From: Shinisaurus crocodilurus
Taxonomy: Eukaryota > Chordata > Lepidosauria > Squamata > Shinisauridae
DNA: 64,000 nt
NCBI GenBank assembly: GCA_021292165.1
Contig: CM037879.1
Coordinates: 21,103,525-21,167,524, forward strand
Direction of reading: 5' to 3'
Below are positions 15,125 through 24,111 of this stretch, in pieces. Under the pieces are notes generated by a model that made no database searches, was not told the DNA's origin, and was given only the letters and a program-made list of their open reading frames with translations. A program made the position numbers and the translations under genes. Each line of letters begins with the position of its first letter. Position 1 is the stretch's first letter.

Positions 15125-15336
15125 AAGATATAAAATAAAATCAGCTATTGTTTGGGGGGAGTGCAAAAACATTTGCCCATTCAGAGTGAGAGGAGAAAGC
15201 ATTGCCTTTACTCCAATCTGGCTGCTAAATACATGATGAAATACACATTGCCTATGTGATCCCTGATTTAAAAAAACAAAACAAAAAAACCCTCTCCAAA
15301 GTCTAGACTGAAGAAAAAAGCTCATATATATAAGAA

Positions 15337-15396
<60 letters not shown>

Positions 15397-18300
15397 TGGC
15401 ACAATACCTAGTGTATGATGCAACAAACTGTAACTGTAACAAACTGTTTTATTGCAGTGTTTTAATTGTACAGGGTGGTCGGGTGACCGGCCAGATGGGC
15501 GATTAACAAATGTAATAAATAAATAAATAAAATAAAAAACATGGAAAACAAACAAATATTGAATGTATAATTTACATTGCTGGCAAAAAGTCCATCCCTT
15601 TCCATACCGCCGAATAGCCAAAGCTGGGTGGTTTACAAAGATTAAAAACCTTAAAATACAACATTGTATATAATATTAAAAAAGTTTACATACAAATATA
15701 AACACACAGTACATGCACGCATGCACGCACGCACGCACGCACAAACAATTTTAACAATCAACAATAAGAAATCCAGGACCCAAATTAAAAACCTTATCAT
15801 ATATTACCAAATGCCTGAGAGTAGAGGAAGGTCTTAACCTAGTGCCGAAAAAATAAATAGCTTGGTAGCCAGGCAGGCCTTGCTGAGATTGTTCCACAAT
15901 TGGGAGGCCACCACCGAGAAGGCCCTCTCATTGCCACCTTCTGAGCCTCCCTTGGAGGAGGCACCTGAAGGAGGGCCTTAGATGATGAGGGTGGTATACA
16001 GGTTAATTCATGCCAGGAGAGGCACTCTGTCAAGTATTGCGGTCCTGAACCATGTAAAGCTTTATAGAACAAAACCAGCACCTTGAATCAGGCTCAGAAA
16101 CATACCAGCAGCTAGTACAAGTGGGACAGAATCGGTGTTATATGTTAAGACCTTTGTGTCCCGGTTATCAATCTGGCCACTGCATTTTGCACAAGCTGCA
16201 GCTTCTGAATCATCTTCAAAGGCAGCACCATGTAGTGCGCATTGCGATAATCTAACTTGGAGGTTACCAGCGCATTGACAACTGAAGCCAGTTTATCCCT
16301 ATCCAGGCTGTGCTCTGGATACCTCACCTGATTCAGCTGCTGTAACAGCTGAACAGCTGAAATCTTCGTGCCGGTGGATGTAAGAGATTTGATCTTGGAA
16401 GTGCCTATCAAGTATACTACAACAGGCCTCTGACAGATCCACAGTGCCCTTAGGGTCAGCATGTAATAAGCCCTGGACAACCCTGAAAAGCTCTACAGAG
16501 TGGCATATAGAGAATTAAATGGAGGCAGCGAGATATTGCTTCTTTGCCCACTCACTGCCTCTGAATATATGTGACCATAGGGATACAGCAGTGTTCAATT
16601 GCATCCACTAGTTTTTCTCCTTCTGCACTCAAGCTGTCTCCTATTTTGCTTCATCACTCTCAGCTCTGGAGTATACCACGGAGCTGTATGAGCTCTACTC
16701 CTTGGTTCTCTCAAAATACTTTAATTACAGAATTGGGGAATTGAGTAATTTTGAAAGACATTTTTTTTTTAATGATGTACATTTTCCCTTCATGTCACGA
16801 TGGCTGCAGGCCAAATATAACCAACAAACTGTAGGGTTGGAAATAAAACTCAGCAGTCACATCATTATTGGGTCTGCTGCTTGGTGGCAGGAAATCCTGC
16901 AAATGAAGTGCTATCTTAAATACTTCCAATGACAAAGATTCCACTACTTCCTAGGAAACGTGGTTCATGGATAGCCCTTACCTCTGACTTTCCTCCCTTT
17001 TCCCTTATTGCCTCTCACACTGTTGACACTCAGAATATCAGTTAACCATTACACCAAAAGGAACAACACCTGAATCATAAGCTGAACCATCCCTCCACCT
17101 ACTTCCTCCGACACTCTGCTTCATCCGACCATCTTCCCCCAAATCACATACCTGTACTGGAGGCATCCCACTATTGCTTTGACGAAATTCACCCTCATCT
17201 CCAGCGTTGATCTCCTCATAGTCTTCCAGCATCCGCACAGTCATCCCTGGCTTCAGATTCTCCTGCACAAACTCTACATAGCTGCTACGACTGGAGAAAT
17301 CCGACAAAGTCAAGAACGCTTGCCCTTGCTTTTTCCTCGGTGAAGGCTTTGGAGTTACCAGAGGCACCTGAACAGCAGTACAAGTGGATCCCTTAGGCTG
17401 AAAGATAGACCGAACGACTCGAGGCTGTGTTTCCCTCAGGGAAAGAAGCTCCCTCTCTTGGCTGCGGTCCCAGCCCATGACCCGCACCAGCTCTGAAATG
17501 AGGTTAGCCATGGCCATGCTGAAATCAAACTCCCGTTGCACCCGGCTCTTTTCCCCAAAGTTTGCATTGGGGGCTGCAGTGTCTTGGCGCTCCCCTCCCA
17601 GTTCTGTGGTGCTGTTAAGCTTGTCCATGAGGGAGGTAACACACAGATACCGCTTCACTAGAGAAAACAGCAGCTTCCCTGGAATCTGAAATAGACAGAG
17701 CATATCAGACTAGCAGCTGAGGAATTAAGTTCCCCCCTTATTAGCTGTTTAGCTAGGCCCTAGATCATTTTGTGTTATATCTAATGAGTTTGCCAGTGGA
17801 GGCTGGTGGCTCCAATTTCAGTGGGGTGGTATATCTACTCTGGGCTTTAGCCTGTACTTTAAATGAGCTATCTATGGTGCTGAACCCTATCCCCAAATCA
17901 GGTTCAGCAACATGAACAGCACCTTAAAAAATCAAGCTACAACCTGGAGTGGATACACCACCGCACTGACATCGGAGCCACCAGCCTCCACTAGTACTGT
18001 CCGCTACGAATTCTCTCTTTCAGACATTCTCCAAACCTATCATCAACCACCTCCACCCAAGACAAGTCACCTCAGGCAGTGTTATTCTCCATAATATTGG
18101 TCTTTAAGCCACTCCACCCTTATTCTCATCTGTGTTGCAGACATGCCTGCACACTCTTGCATTTTGAACTTCAATAAGAGAGACCTTCATGCCCATATCA
18201 GAGCCAACCAAATCAGCTGGTACCTGAGGAAGATGGATCCCCTCAAAGGACATGCAGTGCTCTTCAGAGGATGTCGTCTCTGCAAACAGCTCCAAGAGAG

Positions 18301-21300
18301 TATAACGACTGTCAAAATCCATATGCTGCTCAATGCCATCCTGCTGGCTCAACGACAAGAGAACATAAGCTCGGCTTCCTGAAACCAAAATAGACACACT
18401 TAGTGCTGTCCCTCATATTCTGCCAGTGAGAGGAGTTTTTTCACAAAAATGAGAAGCTTGTCTAACATTATATATCCATTCTGGATGATGACACCTTATT
18501 CAGCTCCAATGTATGTATTAAAAACATGTCACGAACTAGAGAGCCACCAGTAAGTAACACACACAGGTAAGGTAATATGATTTGTATGAATGTGGTAGAT
18601 GAACACATTACTCATGGTAGACAAGTCCTATCTTACCAGAATAGGTATTTGGCATTTCTAGCCCCTCTTAAAAATCACAAAATGTGAAAACAAGACATGT
18701 TATTGAAAATCTCAAATACGCTACTCTGATGCCTTCAAGCATATTTTCATAACCATGAAAGCATAAACTTTCTTTCCCCACTATAAATGAAAGTTGAGGT
18801 GCTTGGTATTCTGAGATGAAGCCTGCAGGCTACTTGAGCTGGTGCAGACATAATATCCCCAATCTTTTAACCACGATAAAGAAAGCAGGAGCAGGCCATG
18901 GGGTTGTATACTGCCTCCTCTCCCACACGAATTCCCCCAGCCCTGCTCCCACAGGACTTGACCATGATTAATGCTAATATTTCCATCTTAACCAGGATTT
19001 GAATCCAGGGTTTAAAGCTAGTTTGCAAATTCTGGTTAGCACTGACCATCATTAAGGTCAGCAGGAAAAGGGCTTGGGAATGTATGCTGGGGAAAGGATG
19101 ATCCTGTTGGCCATACCCCAGGAGTGTTATGTCTCTCTGTACCAATTCCTAGTGAGTGACCAACCCTAGCTCTATTCTCTCAAAGCCTCAAAAGGCTAAA
19201 CACCAAACAAAGCCATTTATCTCTACAAAACACAACAGTAAAACATGTACTGAGCCACTTAACAGCTATTGCATATCAGTTACTCAGTAATGGTTACCAC
19301 TGTTAATGGTGATCTAGACTTGCTCAACTTTTGTTTCCTTGTGATAGAAAAAGAAGCCAGAACAGCCAATACTGAAAATATTGTTGCAAATTCATTTTGT
19401 ACAGTATAAAATGCAGATAAAATAAAACACAGCCTAAGGGGTTTTCTTCACAAACACTGAAAGTATGCCATGGGAGTGTCATATCTCTGCAAAGCCAGAA
19501 AGGCCCTTAAGTTTTCTCAGCTGGCATAATTTCTTGGTGACTTTTTTCTAAAGTATACAGCTTGTCTGGTATGGCAGATGAACACAGTAAATATCTACTG
19601 TGTGTGTAAAGTGGTGGCAGAGATAGAGGAAACATGGGGAGGGCACTCATTCAGGACTAACAATTGCCCAGGGCTGTGGAGTCGGTAGATAAATGTTCCG
19701 ACTCCGACTCCTCAGTTTTTTGTACTTCCGACCGACTCCGACTCCCCGACTCCGACTCCTCTGTATTAATATGCTAATTAATTAATTAATATGCGAGGTA
19801 GTTGGGCAGAAGCTGCTGCCTTCTCCTTTTTGTGTGCTGATCTGCTGCTGAAGATAGGGCAGTGGGAGGATCCAGGAGGGGCATTTATTATAAAACAGAA
19901 GTCATTAATTATAACTGTTTGTGAATTGGGACATTTAAACTTGCTTTTTTTTAAATTCCAATCTAAATTCAGTAGGAGTCGGAGTCGGAGCATTGTTTGC
20001 CGACTCCGACTCCGACTCCAGGTACCCAAAATTTCCTCCGACTCCGACTCCTCGACTCCGACTCCACAGCCTTGCAATTGCCGTCACAGGGATGAAAGCC
20101 AAAATGTTAATTTTCTAAAAAGGAAGGCTGGCAACTGTCAGGGTTTTTTTTTTTAAAAAACAACTTACAGGTTGCTATGAAGAACCTTGGGTGTCAGCCA
20201 AGTGCAACTATATGCAACCCATCACTAGACTGGCATAACTGGGGAAAGGAAAGGCAATGGTTAAAAGGCAACAGGTGGTCAAAGGGTGGTGGTTAAGTAC
20301 ATAGTTGGATTGTGAGAGGCTGAGTACCTGGGAGCAGAAGAGGCCTCTGCAGAGTTCAAGGAAGAGGATCAATTGTAGGACAGCGCTTTTGTAGGAGCAG
20401 GGGACAGGCATTAATCAGTGGTAGGGGAAGGCATTCAGGTTGCATGGTGACATTTGGTAAGTTCAGAACAGTAGATTTATTACAGGGTTAAGTAAAGTAT
20501 GATTTTCATCTATGCAAGTCTAACTCCCTCCTGCTGCTAACATAACAATCAAAAGGCAATCACCACTCAAGACAGAGTTGCACTTGAAGTAAGCTTTTGC
20601 TTATGAAAGCTTATGTCATACTCAATTTGTTAGTCTTTAAGATCCTACAAGTCTCTATTTTACACACATTTTTTGTTGCAACTAACTTCTCAGATAAAAT
20701 GAGACGTATAAAATAAAATAGCTGATTAGTAGCAGTACTTCTGTAACAAGAATACAACTCTCCAAATAATTTACAGAATTTGCTTATGTTGGCTTCAGCA
20801 TTCTTTCAACTGCAGTTGTTTAATGTTCCTACCATAAAAAGTCTTGACCATTTCCTAATCTTTTTTGTTTAAAAAAAGTTTGTATTAAGCAGCTATGAAA
20901 TTCTAGCTTAATGAATCATGAGTTTTACTTTACAATTAATCTCTGTGCAGGAAAAACCATTTATTCTGTAATACATAAAAGGCAGTGCTAATGTATTTTC
21001 CACCACAGAAACACAGATTGAGCAGCTGATATTTCATCAGTGCAACTATAGTGCCCAAGGTCTGCTTCACATTATTTTTACAACTCAAATTTGATCTCAA
21101 TACATAGGAAAAAGAAGCGCATCTCAGAACAAAGTTCTGCTGTCCAATGACAACTTGGTCATCTCTCTGTGCTTCCATGTCTTCCTGTTTTAAAAAGGGA
21201 TTATACTTTTAAGTACTAAAAGAGACCTTTGACATTGAGAGTTGAAAAACACTCTTATTAAAGCTCTGCCTAAATTTAGTTTCCCCTTTTCATTACACAG

Positions 21301-24111
21301 ATAGTTATAAAGACAAACTGATGCCGAGCAGACGAACTGATGACAAATCACAGGATTTAGAAATGTCTGTATCTGGGGTAACAACCAAGGGTAGGAAAGG
21401 ACACCTCTGAAGATAATTGGGCGGAAATTCCTGTGGATGACTCAGCAAGAATCAACCCTATTAGATGAAATACTGTATGTAATGTTAAACAACCAGCTGG
21501 ACTACAAATAGCCACTCTCTGCAAATCCCTAGGGCTTTCCCTAGTAACTCAAATCAAGCACCCAAAGTGGTTTCTGTCAATTGAAGTAGGACAGAGAAGA
21601 CTTTACCTAATGAAAACACTCAAATCCAGGTGTCCTCTTTCACCAGCACCTCCATCAGAAGCATGGCTTTGTAATGAATTACTCGCCAGCTTAAATTCAA
21701 TCATGGAACCAGGAGTCTAAGGAAGGCTTCTACTCACTCTGGGACTCAGGCTATTGAATCCTTTGTTTAACCCTTGTATGTATCCCTATAACTACCCCTG
21801 AGCCCATACTCTCTGCGTGATTGCAGGACTCAACTCATACAGACACTTTGTAGTGCTGACCAGTGATACTCCCAAGGTCTGCAACCCACAGTAGCAGATT
21901 CTGAAAACAAGCAGCATAGAGGTGGTGGACAGGACCATATTCCTGAGCACTGCTGATTGCCTTTGTCTAATACAGTGTTCTCCAACCTTGGGTCCCCAGA
22001 TGTTTTTGGCCTACAACTCCCAGCATGCCCCAGCCAGCATAGCTGGCTGGGGCATGCTGGGAGTTGTAGGCCAAAAACATCTGGGGACCCAAGGTTGGAG
22101 AACACTGGTCTAATACATAGCAATTTGCCAGCCTCTATTAAGTTGTCATTGGAAGACTTTTCTTTGACCTAAATGCCAAAATACGCATAGGAATTCTTTT
22201 TTTTAAACGAGTTCTTTTAGACATAGACTGTATCTGTAGTAGGTAGGCATGCAGAGTTTGAGGCAGTGTGGAACGCAGCAATTTCCAAACACAGAGGTAG
22301 GCAGCTATAAGAGACTAGAGAGAAAATCGAGAAAATAGAGTCACCAAACCTTTATTTGCCTGAAGTGGGACCAAACCTTAATAACTTCAGTCCAATAAGT
22401 TGAAAAAATATATTTTAAAAATTAATGGGTCAGATCCAGACTTAGTGATGCTTAGAGTGGACCCACTGAAATCAATAGGACTTATATTAGTCATGAAATA
22501 ATGATTAATCACTGATTTCAACAGATCTACTCTTAAGCATCGCTAACCCAATGTTTTGACTCCATGGGTATAAGGTATTTTCCACACCCCCAATGACATG
22601 TTGTTACTCCAGTAACCACGATCACAGTAGACTTTAGCAGGGAAGCATAAGTTGTACCCACAGTACTTGAAACATCAAGATTAAAAGTACCTTACAAATA
22701 AACATTAAGACAGCTGCATAGCATTTCAAGGCAAAACTAGATTCCCTTCCCTCTCCTCTAAAGAGGCCAAAAGGAAAGAGATAAACTGTCCCTAGCGTGA
22801 GAATGTTACAGATGGACATTGCTGCACACACAATACCTCTGGGGGAAAGCTCAAGAAAAACTGACTAACAGTTGTAGTTAAGCTTTAGGCCTTAATGCAA
22901 TTCCAAAGAAAATGAAATTATAGAAATATTGGCTAAAACCTATTAAAAACCACAGAGAAAAGTCTACGGTAGCCTTCTCCAACTCGGCACCCTCCAAATG
23001 TGTTGGACAACTCCCATCATCCCATCCCCAGCCAGCACAGTGATATGTTTGTTGGTGATGATGGGAATTGTAGTCCAAGACATCTGGAGAGTGCCAGGTT
23101 GGGGAATGATGGTCTAAGGTGTCCTGCTGAACTTAGCTCTAACAATGGACCTGGAATCATTCATTTAGACCTGGAATCATTTTAAGGTGAAATTCCAAAA
23201 TTCAAAACAAAATATTATTTGGAGGTTCTCAAGATCCTGGTTCTTCCAAGATAACTGGATAACCTCACATTTAAAGAGGCATGTTTTCTTCAGTATCTGA
23301 ATAATGGTACTCAGAAATACTTTGCTACTGTGAAAGGAAACAAATAGGAGCCTTGAGCAGATTCAACTATCCAAGGGAATACCGCCAAGAACTCAATCCC
23401 TATCAATCATTAGCATCTTCCAGTTTCTCAAATTGCTCTAGCAACTATTCAAGGAGGAGCCCAGAGTTCACCCTGGGGCTCCTGACCAGGCAATCTCACC
23501 TGCATCATGGGAAGCCAGGGCTCTCAGCATCTTGCCAGCACTGCGACGGATTTGCTTCTCCTCATTACACAGCATCTTCATGAGCAGATCCAGAGCACCT
23601 GTCTCCTTGAAGACACCTGTCAATGAGCCAATACTAGCATAGGCACTGAGCACATGGATGGTGTTCAAGATGGAGGACTCTGGGCCTGTTGTCCTGGCCA
23701 TTTGCCGAGCAGCCCGTTGCACCAGGTTCCTGACATCAGCCTTCATCTCACGTAGCGAAGCTTCATCCACTGTGACATCAGATGGATATGTGCTGCTAGG
23801 TGCTTTCTCTTCCTTTACCCGCTGCCCCTCAGGCTTCCTCTTGCCCAGCAGTGTTGGGCAGTTAGCATAAACATCCTCTGCTGACATCCACATCAGAATA
23901 TTCTCAGTTTTGCTCTCAGCAGAAGCAGCATTGGTGCTGCTCCCTGTGCTGTCATCCAAGCTAAGGATGCTCCAGCGAATCAGGTATTCAGTGTGTCCAT
24001 CATGGCCACGACGCTGGCGGATTAGCTCTTCAGGATAGGCCTGCAATTTAGGCCCAAGATGCACCAGCAGATTTCCATTCCGCCTCTCACCCACCATGAT
24101 GGAAAATATAT
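315..24111 (-). CDS. CUL9: CUL9 (cullin-9/PARC) orthologue, 5' half of gene (17 coding exons)
   Basis: CUL9 is a large cytoplasmic cullin-RBR ubiquitin ligase scaffold, described as a p53-binding protein and linked to the CUL7/3M pathway. The spliced exons give about 1,272 codons that follow vertebrate CUL9 closely: N-terminal MVGER, the [10 protein letters not shown] and [19 protein letters not shown] blocks (residues about 150-230), a CPH domain around residues 390-450 ([10 protein letters not shown], then [10 protein letters not shown]), helical repeats with MVKMLVELL and LVQQAGLA, and the start of the DOC/APC10-like domain from about 1150 ([23 protein letters not shown]). Family length is about 2,500 residues, so the cullin and RING-IBR-RING parts lie left of the window. 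Phases are consistent across all 16 introns and no exon is broken. The paralogue CUL7 fits less well at the N-terminus and in the HIHLPQ-type block. Exon limits are listed separately. Confidence 0.93.
860..1330 (-). repeat. L2-clade LINE fragment, reverse transcriptase region, internally deleted
   Basis: On the minus strand this reads as a decayed LINE reverse transcriptase: [17 protein letters not shown], then [20 protein letters not shown], then [18 protein letters not shown]. These are the conserved blocks of vertebrate L2 elements. The stretch between the SGFR block and GVPQGS is shortened and out of frame, so it is a dead copy. It lies in the intron between CUL9 exons 16 and 17. Confidence 0.75.
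1557..1662 (-). CDS. CUL9: CUL9 coding exon 16 (DOC domain)
   Basis: The exon lies between AG at 1664-1663 and the donor AATACT|GTGAGT. It encodes [20 protein letters not shown] and [15 protein letters not shown], matching the [22 protein letters not shown] stretch of CUL9. It enters in phase 2 and leaves in phase 0. Confidence 0.93.
2001..2172 (-). CDS. CUL9: CUL9 coding exon 15 (DOC domain start)
   Basis: The acceptor GACCTAG ends at 2173 and the donor is GTCAG|GTGAGT. The 172 bases encode [40 protein letters not shown] and [15 protein letters not shown]. This is the opening of the DOC (APC10-like) jelly-roll domain. The intron before it is only about 117 bp. Confidence 0.94.
2290..2380 (-). 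CDS. CUL9: CUL9 coding exon 14
   Basis: The acceptor TACTGCAG ends at 2381 and the donor is CCAGG|GTGAGT. The 91 bases encode [20 protein letters not shown] and [11 protein letters not shown], the conserved lead-in to the DOC domain. Confidence 0.94.
2729..2949. repeat. Foldback element with 64-bp inverted arms
   Basis: The left arm (2729-2792) and right arm (2886-2949) are reverse complements with 4 mismatches in 64 bases, around a 93-bp spacer. It is non-coding and lies in the CUL9 intron 3' of exon 13. I do not recognise the family, and no target duplication is evident. Confidence 0.7.
3091..3318 (-). CDS. CUL9: CUL9 coding exon 13
   Basis: The acceptor GTCTACAG ends at 3319 and the donor is ATCCAG|GTGACT. 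The 228 bases encode [20 protein letters not shown], the [18 protein letters not shown] block and SILAGCIQ, all near-identical in pattern to CUL9. The exon is phase 0 at both ends. Confidence 0.94.
3690..3770 (-). repeat. LINE (L2/CR1-type) 3' tail fragment
   Basis: Read on the minus strand this is the typical reptile LINE 3' end, GTGAACCACCCAGAGGG followed by CTTTGGCTATTGGGTGG. Similar tails occur at 40165-40250 and 42305-42400. The rest of the intron 3319-4028 shows nothing recognisable. Confidence 0.55.
4029..4134 (-). CDS. CUL9: CUL9 coding exon 12
   Basis: This 106-base exon lies between AG at 4136-4135 and the donor GGGAG|GTGAGG. It encodes [20 protein letters not shown] followed by [16 protein letters not shown], aligning with the LPWHEVLEPCLNCLSG block of CUL9. 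It enters in phase 2 and leaves in phase 0, as both neighbours require. Confidence 0.91.
4759..5031. repeat. 87-bp intronic direct repeat
   Basis: A block starting AAGCTGGGCTTGTGCTGCTG occurs at about 4759-4845 and again at about 4945-5031. I see one substitution (CAGG versus GAGG). About 99 bp of GC-rich sequence separates the copies. It lies in the CUL9 intron between exons 12 and 11. Confidence 0.8.
5243..5480 (-). CDS. CUL9: CUL9 coding exon 11
   Basis: The acceptor CTCTCAG ends at 5481 and the donor is CTGAG|GTGGGG. The 238 bases encode [20 protein letters not shown], then [16 protein letters not shown] and [20 protein letters not shown]. They correspond to the LERVLCREGS to LLLLRTLD region of mammalian CUL9. 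The frame stays open past the donor, but homology stops there. Confidence 0.91.
5673..6024. mobile_element. hAT-like MITE (CAGGGTTGCAGAACC family)
   Basis: It starts CAGGGTTGCAGAACCTCAGG and ends GGTTCTGCACCCA, the pattern of a common vertebrate hAT-type non-autonomous element. Flanks TTCTAAGG and TCCTAAGA agree at 6 of 8 positions, consistent with a decayed 8-bp target duplication. It is non-coding and lies in the intron between CUL9 exons 10 and 11. A related end lies at 51386-51427. Confidence 0.65.
6320..6528 (-). CDS. CUL9: CUL9 coding exon 10
   Basis: The acceptor CTTCAG ends at 6529 and the donor is TGCAG|GTATGG. The 209 bases encode [35 protein letters not shown] and [15 protein letters not shown]. 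The [13 protein letters not shown] core aligns with NGLLLLNLLLCNH of CUL9. Confidence 0.92.
6915..7108 (-). CDS. CUL9: CUL9 coding exon 9
   Basis: The acceptor TTTCTAG ends at 7109 and the donor is CCTGG|GTAAGG. The 194 bases encode [15 protein letters not shown] and [19 protein letters not shown], matching the DAQMTREIFASID block of mammalian CUL9. The exon ends in phase 2. Confidence 0.92.
7730..7937 (-). CDS. CUL9: CUL9 coding exon 8
   Basis: The acceptor TCCTCAG ends at 7938 and the donor is TGGCA|GTAAGT. The 208 bases encode [19 protein letters not shown], then [20 protein letters not shown] and the ARM-like stretch [20 protein letters not shown]. The exon ends in phase 0 after AGLA. 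Confidence 0.94.
8240..8488. mobile_element. MITE, GACCTGGTTCACATG terminal-repeat family, copy 1
   Basis: The left end (ACCAATTCACATAAAATGCC) and the reverse complement of the right end (GGCTGATTCACATGTAACAG) form degenerate inverted termini shared with copies at 12938-14112, 24346-24637 and 28621-28771. It is non-coding and lies in the intron between CUL9 exons 7 and 8. Confidence 0.5.
8668..8842 (-). CDS. CUL9: CUL9 coding exon 7 (acceptor uncertain)
   Basis: The exon encodes [20 protein letters not shown], then [20 protein letters not shown], and ends in phase 2 at CAATCAG|GTCAGT. The obvious acceptor TTCTGCAG (exon start 8850) would put a stop codon (TGA) in frame after exon 6. The frame is kept only if the next AG is used (GTGAAAG|TGGCAG, exon start 8842), giving a junction reading K-M-A-G-K. 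I chose the second, so the first codons are less certain than the rest. Confidence 0.8.
9077..9452 (-). CDS. CUL9: CUL9 coding exon 6
   Basis: The acceptor CTTTCAAG ends at 9453 and the donor is AAAA|GTAAGT at 9077/9076. The 376 bases encode [20 protein letters not shown], a helical stretch ([12 protein letters not shown]) and a low-complexity Lys/Ala/Pro linker ([20 protein letters not shown]). Then comes [20 protein letters not shown], which aligns with the DSQLFNQLLVTEG region of mammalian CUL9. The linker is shorter and more Lys-rich than the mammalian one. Confidence 0.9.
9762..9952 (-). CDS. CUL9: CUL9 coding exon 5
   Basis: The acceptor TGCATGCAG ends at 9953 and the donor is AGCAG|GTAAGC. 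The 191 bases encode [12 protein letters not shown] followed by the conserved [13 protein letters not shown] block and a glutamine-rich helix ([19 protein letters not shown]). Phases match both neighbours. Confidence 0.93.
10470..10580 (+). repeat. Decayed retroelement end (AAGCTTATG ... AATAAATTTGTTAG motif)
   Basis: CCAAAGCTTATGCCACAATA followed by AATTTGTTAG is a motif found at the end of a common reptile and turtle repeat whose intact copies read CTGATGAAG..GAAAGCTTATGC. Related pieces are at 20580-20660 and 41215-41300. The family is uncertain; see the hammerhead finding. Confidence 0.4.
11547..11657. mobile_element. hAT-like palindromic MITE (CCTCCAGATGTGTTGGA family)
   Basis: The ends TGCCCTCCAGATATGTTGGA and the inverted CATCTGGAGGGCATCAGG, with the internal GGGAGTTGTGGTCCAA, identify the common reptile hAT-like foldback element. 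It is decayed and lies between CUL9 exons 4 and 5. Sisters are at 22970-23111, 32587-32940 (split) and 63642-63751. Confidence 0.6.
12141..12166 (+). repeat. (GT)n microsatellite
   Basis: Thirteen GT units lie about 30 bp downstream (in gene orientation) of the CUL9 exon 4 donor. On the transcript strand this is (CA)n, a sequence class known to bind hnRNP L near splice sites. Confidence 0.9.
12196..12334 (-). CDS. CUL9: CUL9 coding exon 4 (CPH domain, end)
   Basis: The acceptor TTTCACAG ends at 12335 and the donor is CACAG|GTGAGG. The 139 bases encode [20 protein letters not shown], which completes the CPH fold, followed by an acidic linker ([11 protein letters not shown]). The exon ends one base into a codon. 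A (GT)n tract lies about 30 bp downstream in the intron. Confidence 0.93.
12938..14112. mobile_element. Non-coding DNA element, GACCTGGTTCACATG terminal-repeat family, long copy
   Basis: The left end reads GACTGGGTTCACATAACACT. The reverse complement of the right end reads GGTTGCATACACATGACATG. Both are followed by an ACAACCCATC motif. It has the same degenerate termini as three shorter copies in this window but carries about 1.1 kb between them, including a small hairpin at 13952-13992. No ORF of note was found. It may be a composite. Confidence 0.45.
15097..15124 (+). repeat. (CA)n microsatellite
   Basis: Fourteen CA units lie in the CUL9 intron between exons 3 and 4, close to the (TA)n and (GCAC)n tracts. 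Confidence 0.9.
15339..15391 (+). repeat. (TA)n microsatellite
   Basis: About 53 bases of uninterrupted AT dinucleotides. A (GCAC)n tract follows at about 15715-15740. Confidence 0.92.
15600..16480 (-). repeat. L2-type LINE 3' part
   Basis: Read on the minus strand it contains [34 protein letters not shown] and [19 protein letters not shown]. These are the C-terminal reverse-transcriptase blocks of an L2-type LINE, followed by its 3' UTR and tail near 15620. The frame is broken between blocks. It fills much of the intron between CUL9 exons 4 and 3. Confidence 0.75.
17152..17685 (-). CDS. CUL9: CUL9 coding exon 3 (CPH domain, first part)
   Basis: The acceptor ATTTCAG ends at 17686 and the donor is TACAG|GTATGT. 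The 534 bases (178 codons) begin [19 protein letters not shown] and include [16 protein letters not shown]. They end with the first half of the CPH (CUL7-PARC-HERC2) domain, including [20 protein letters not shown]. This domain is known in the family for binding the p53 tetramerisation region. Confidence 0.94.
17794..17994. mobile_element. MITE with CAGTGGAGGCTGGTGGCTCC termini
   Basis: The left end is CAGTGGAGGCTGGTGGCTCC and the right end is GGAGCCACCAGCCTCCACTA, an almost exact inversion. A related copy lies at 45348-45526. No clear target duplication was seen. It lies in the intron between CUL9 exons 3 and 2. Confidence 0.65.
18224..18378 (-). CDS. CUL9: CUL9 coding exon 2
   Basis: The acceptor TTTCAG ends at 18379 and the donor is CTCAG|GTACCA. 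The 155 bases encode residues 200-251, including [19 protein letters not shown] and [15 protein letters not shown], one of the most conserved CUL9 blocks. The exon ends in phase 0 after HLPQ. Confidence 0.94.
19669..20074. mobile_element. hAT-like element with CGACTCC subterminal repeats, 8-bp target duplication
   Basis: The 406-bp element starts CAGGGCTGTGGAGTCGG and ends CCGACTCCACAGCCTTG. It is flanked by exact 8-bp duplications CAATTGCC (19661-19668 and 20075-20082). Both ends are packed with GACTCCGACTCC copies, the usual subterminal binding-site pattern of hAT transposons. It is non-coding and has one mismatch in the terminal inverted repeat, so it is fairly young. It lies in the CUL9 intron between exons 2 and 1. 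Confidence 0.85.
20580..20660 (+). repeat. Decayed retroelement end with hammerhead-like hairpin
   Basis: TTGAAG, then a 5-bp hairpin (TAAGC/GCTTA, 20590-20603), then TGAAAGCTTATG, then TTTGTTAGTC. The layout matches the CTGATGA-stem-GAAA core of hammerhead-like repeats, with the first box decayed. Confidence 0.4.
21973..22107. mobile_element. hAT-like MITE forming a perfect 66-bp-arm hairpin, 8-bp TSD
   Basis: Bases 21973-22038 and 22042-22107 are perfect reverse complements (66 of 66) around a 3-base loop. The termini read CAGTGTTCTCCAACCTTGG. It is flanked by exact 8-bp duplications GTCTAATA (21965-21972 and 22108-22115), the hAT signature. A more decayed sister is at 57644-57779. Confidence 0.9.
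22970..23111. mobile_element. hAT-like palindromic MITE
   Basis: It contains CACCCTCCAAATGTGTTGGA and the inverted CATCTGGAGAGTGCCAGG. The flanks GTCTACGG and GTCTAAGG match at 7 of 8 bases. It is older than the perfect hairpin 860 bp to its left. Confidence 0.7.
23500..24111 (-). CDS. CUL9: CUL9 coding exon 1 (start codon)
   Basis: The ATG is at 24097-24095, followed by [18 protein letters not shown], matching the CUL9 N-terminus. The 14 bases before it are 5' UTR joined to an upstream non-coding exon, since an acceptor (TTGTTCATAG) ends at 24112. An in-frame ATG further upstream (24121) lies in the intron and is rejected. The exon encodes residues 1-199, including an acidic, serine-rich linker and the block [20 protein letters not shown]. 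The donor is GCAG|GTGAGA at 23500/23499, and the exon ends one base into a glycine codon. Confidence 0.93.

Noticed and set aside
315..24111. CUL7 instead of CUL9
   Set aside because: CUL7 is the paralogue and shares the layout, but the blocks [27 protein letters not shown] and [10 protein letters not shown] follow CUL9 more closely; a full tree would settle it.
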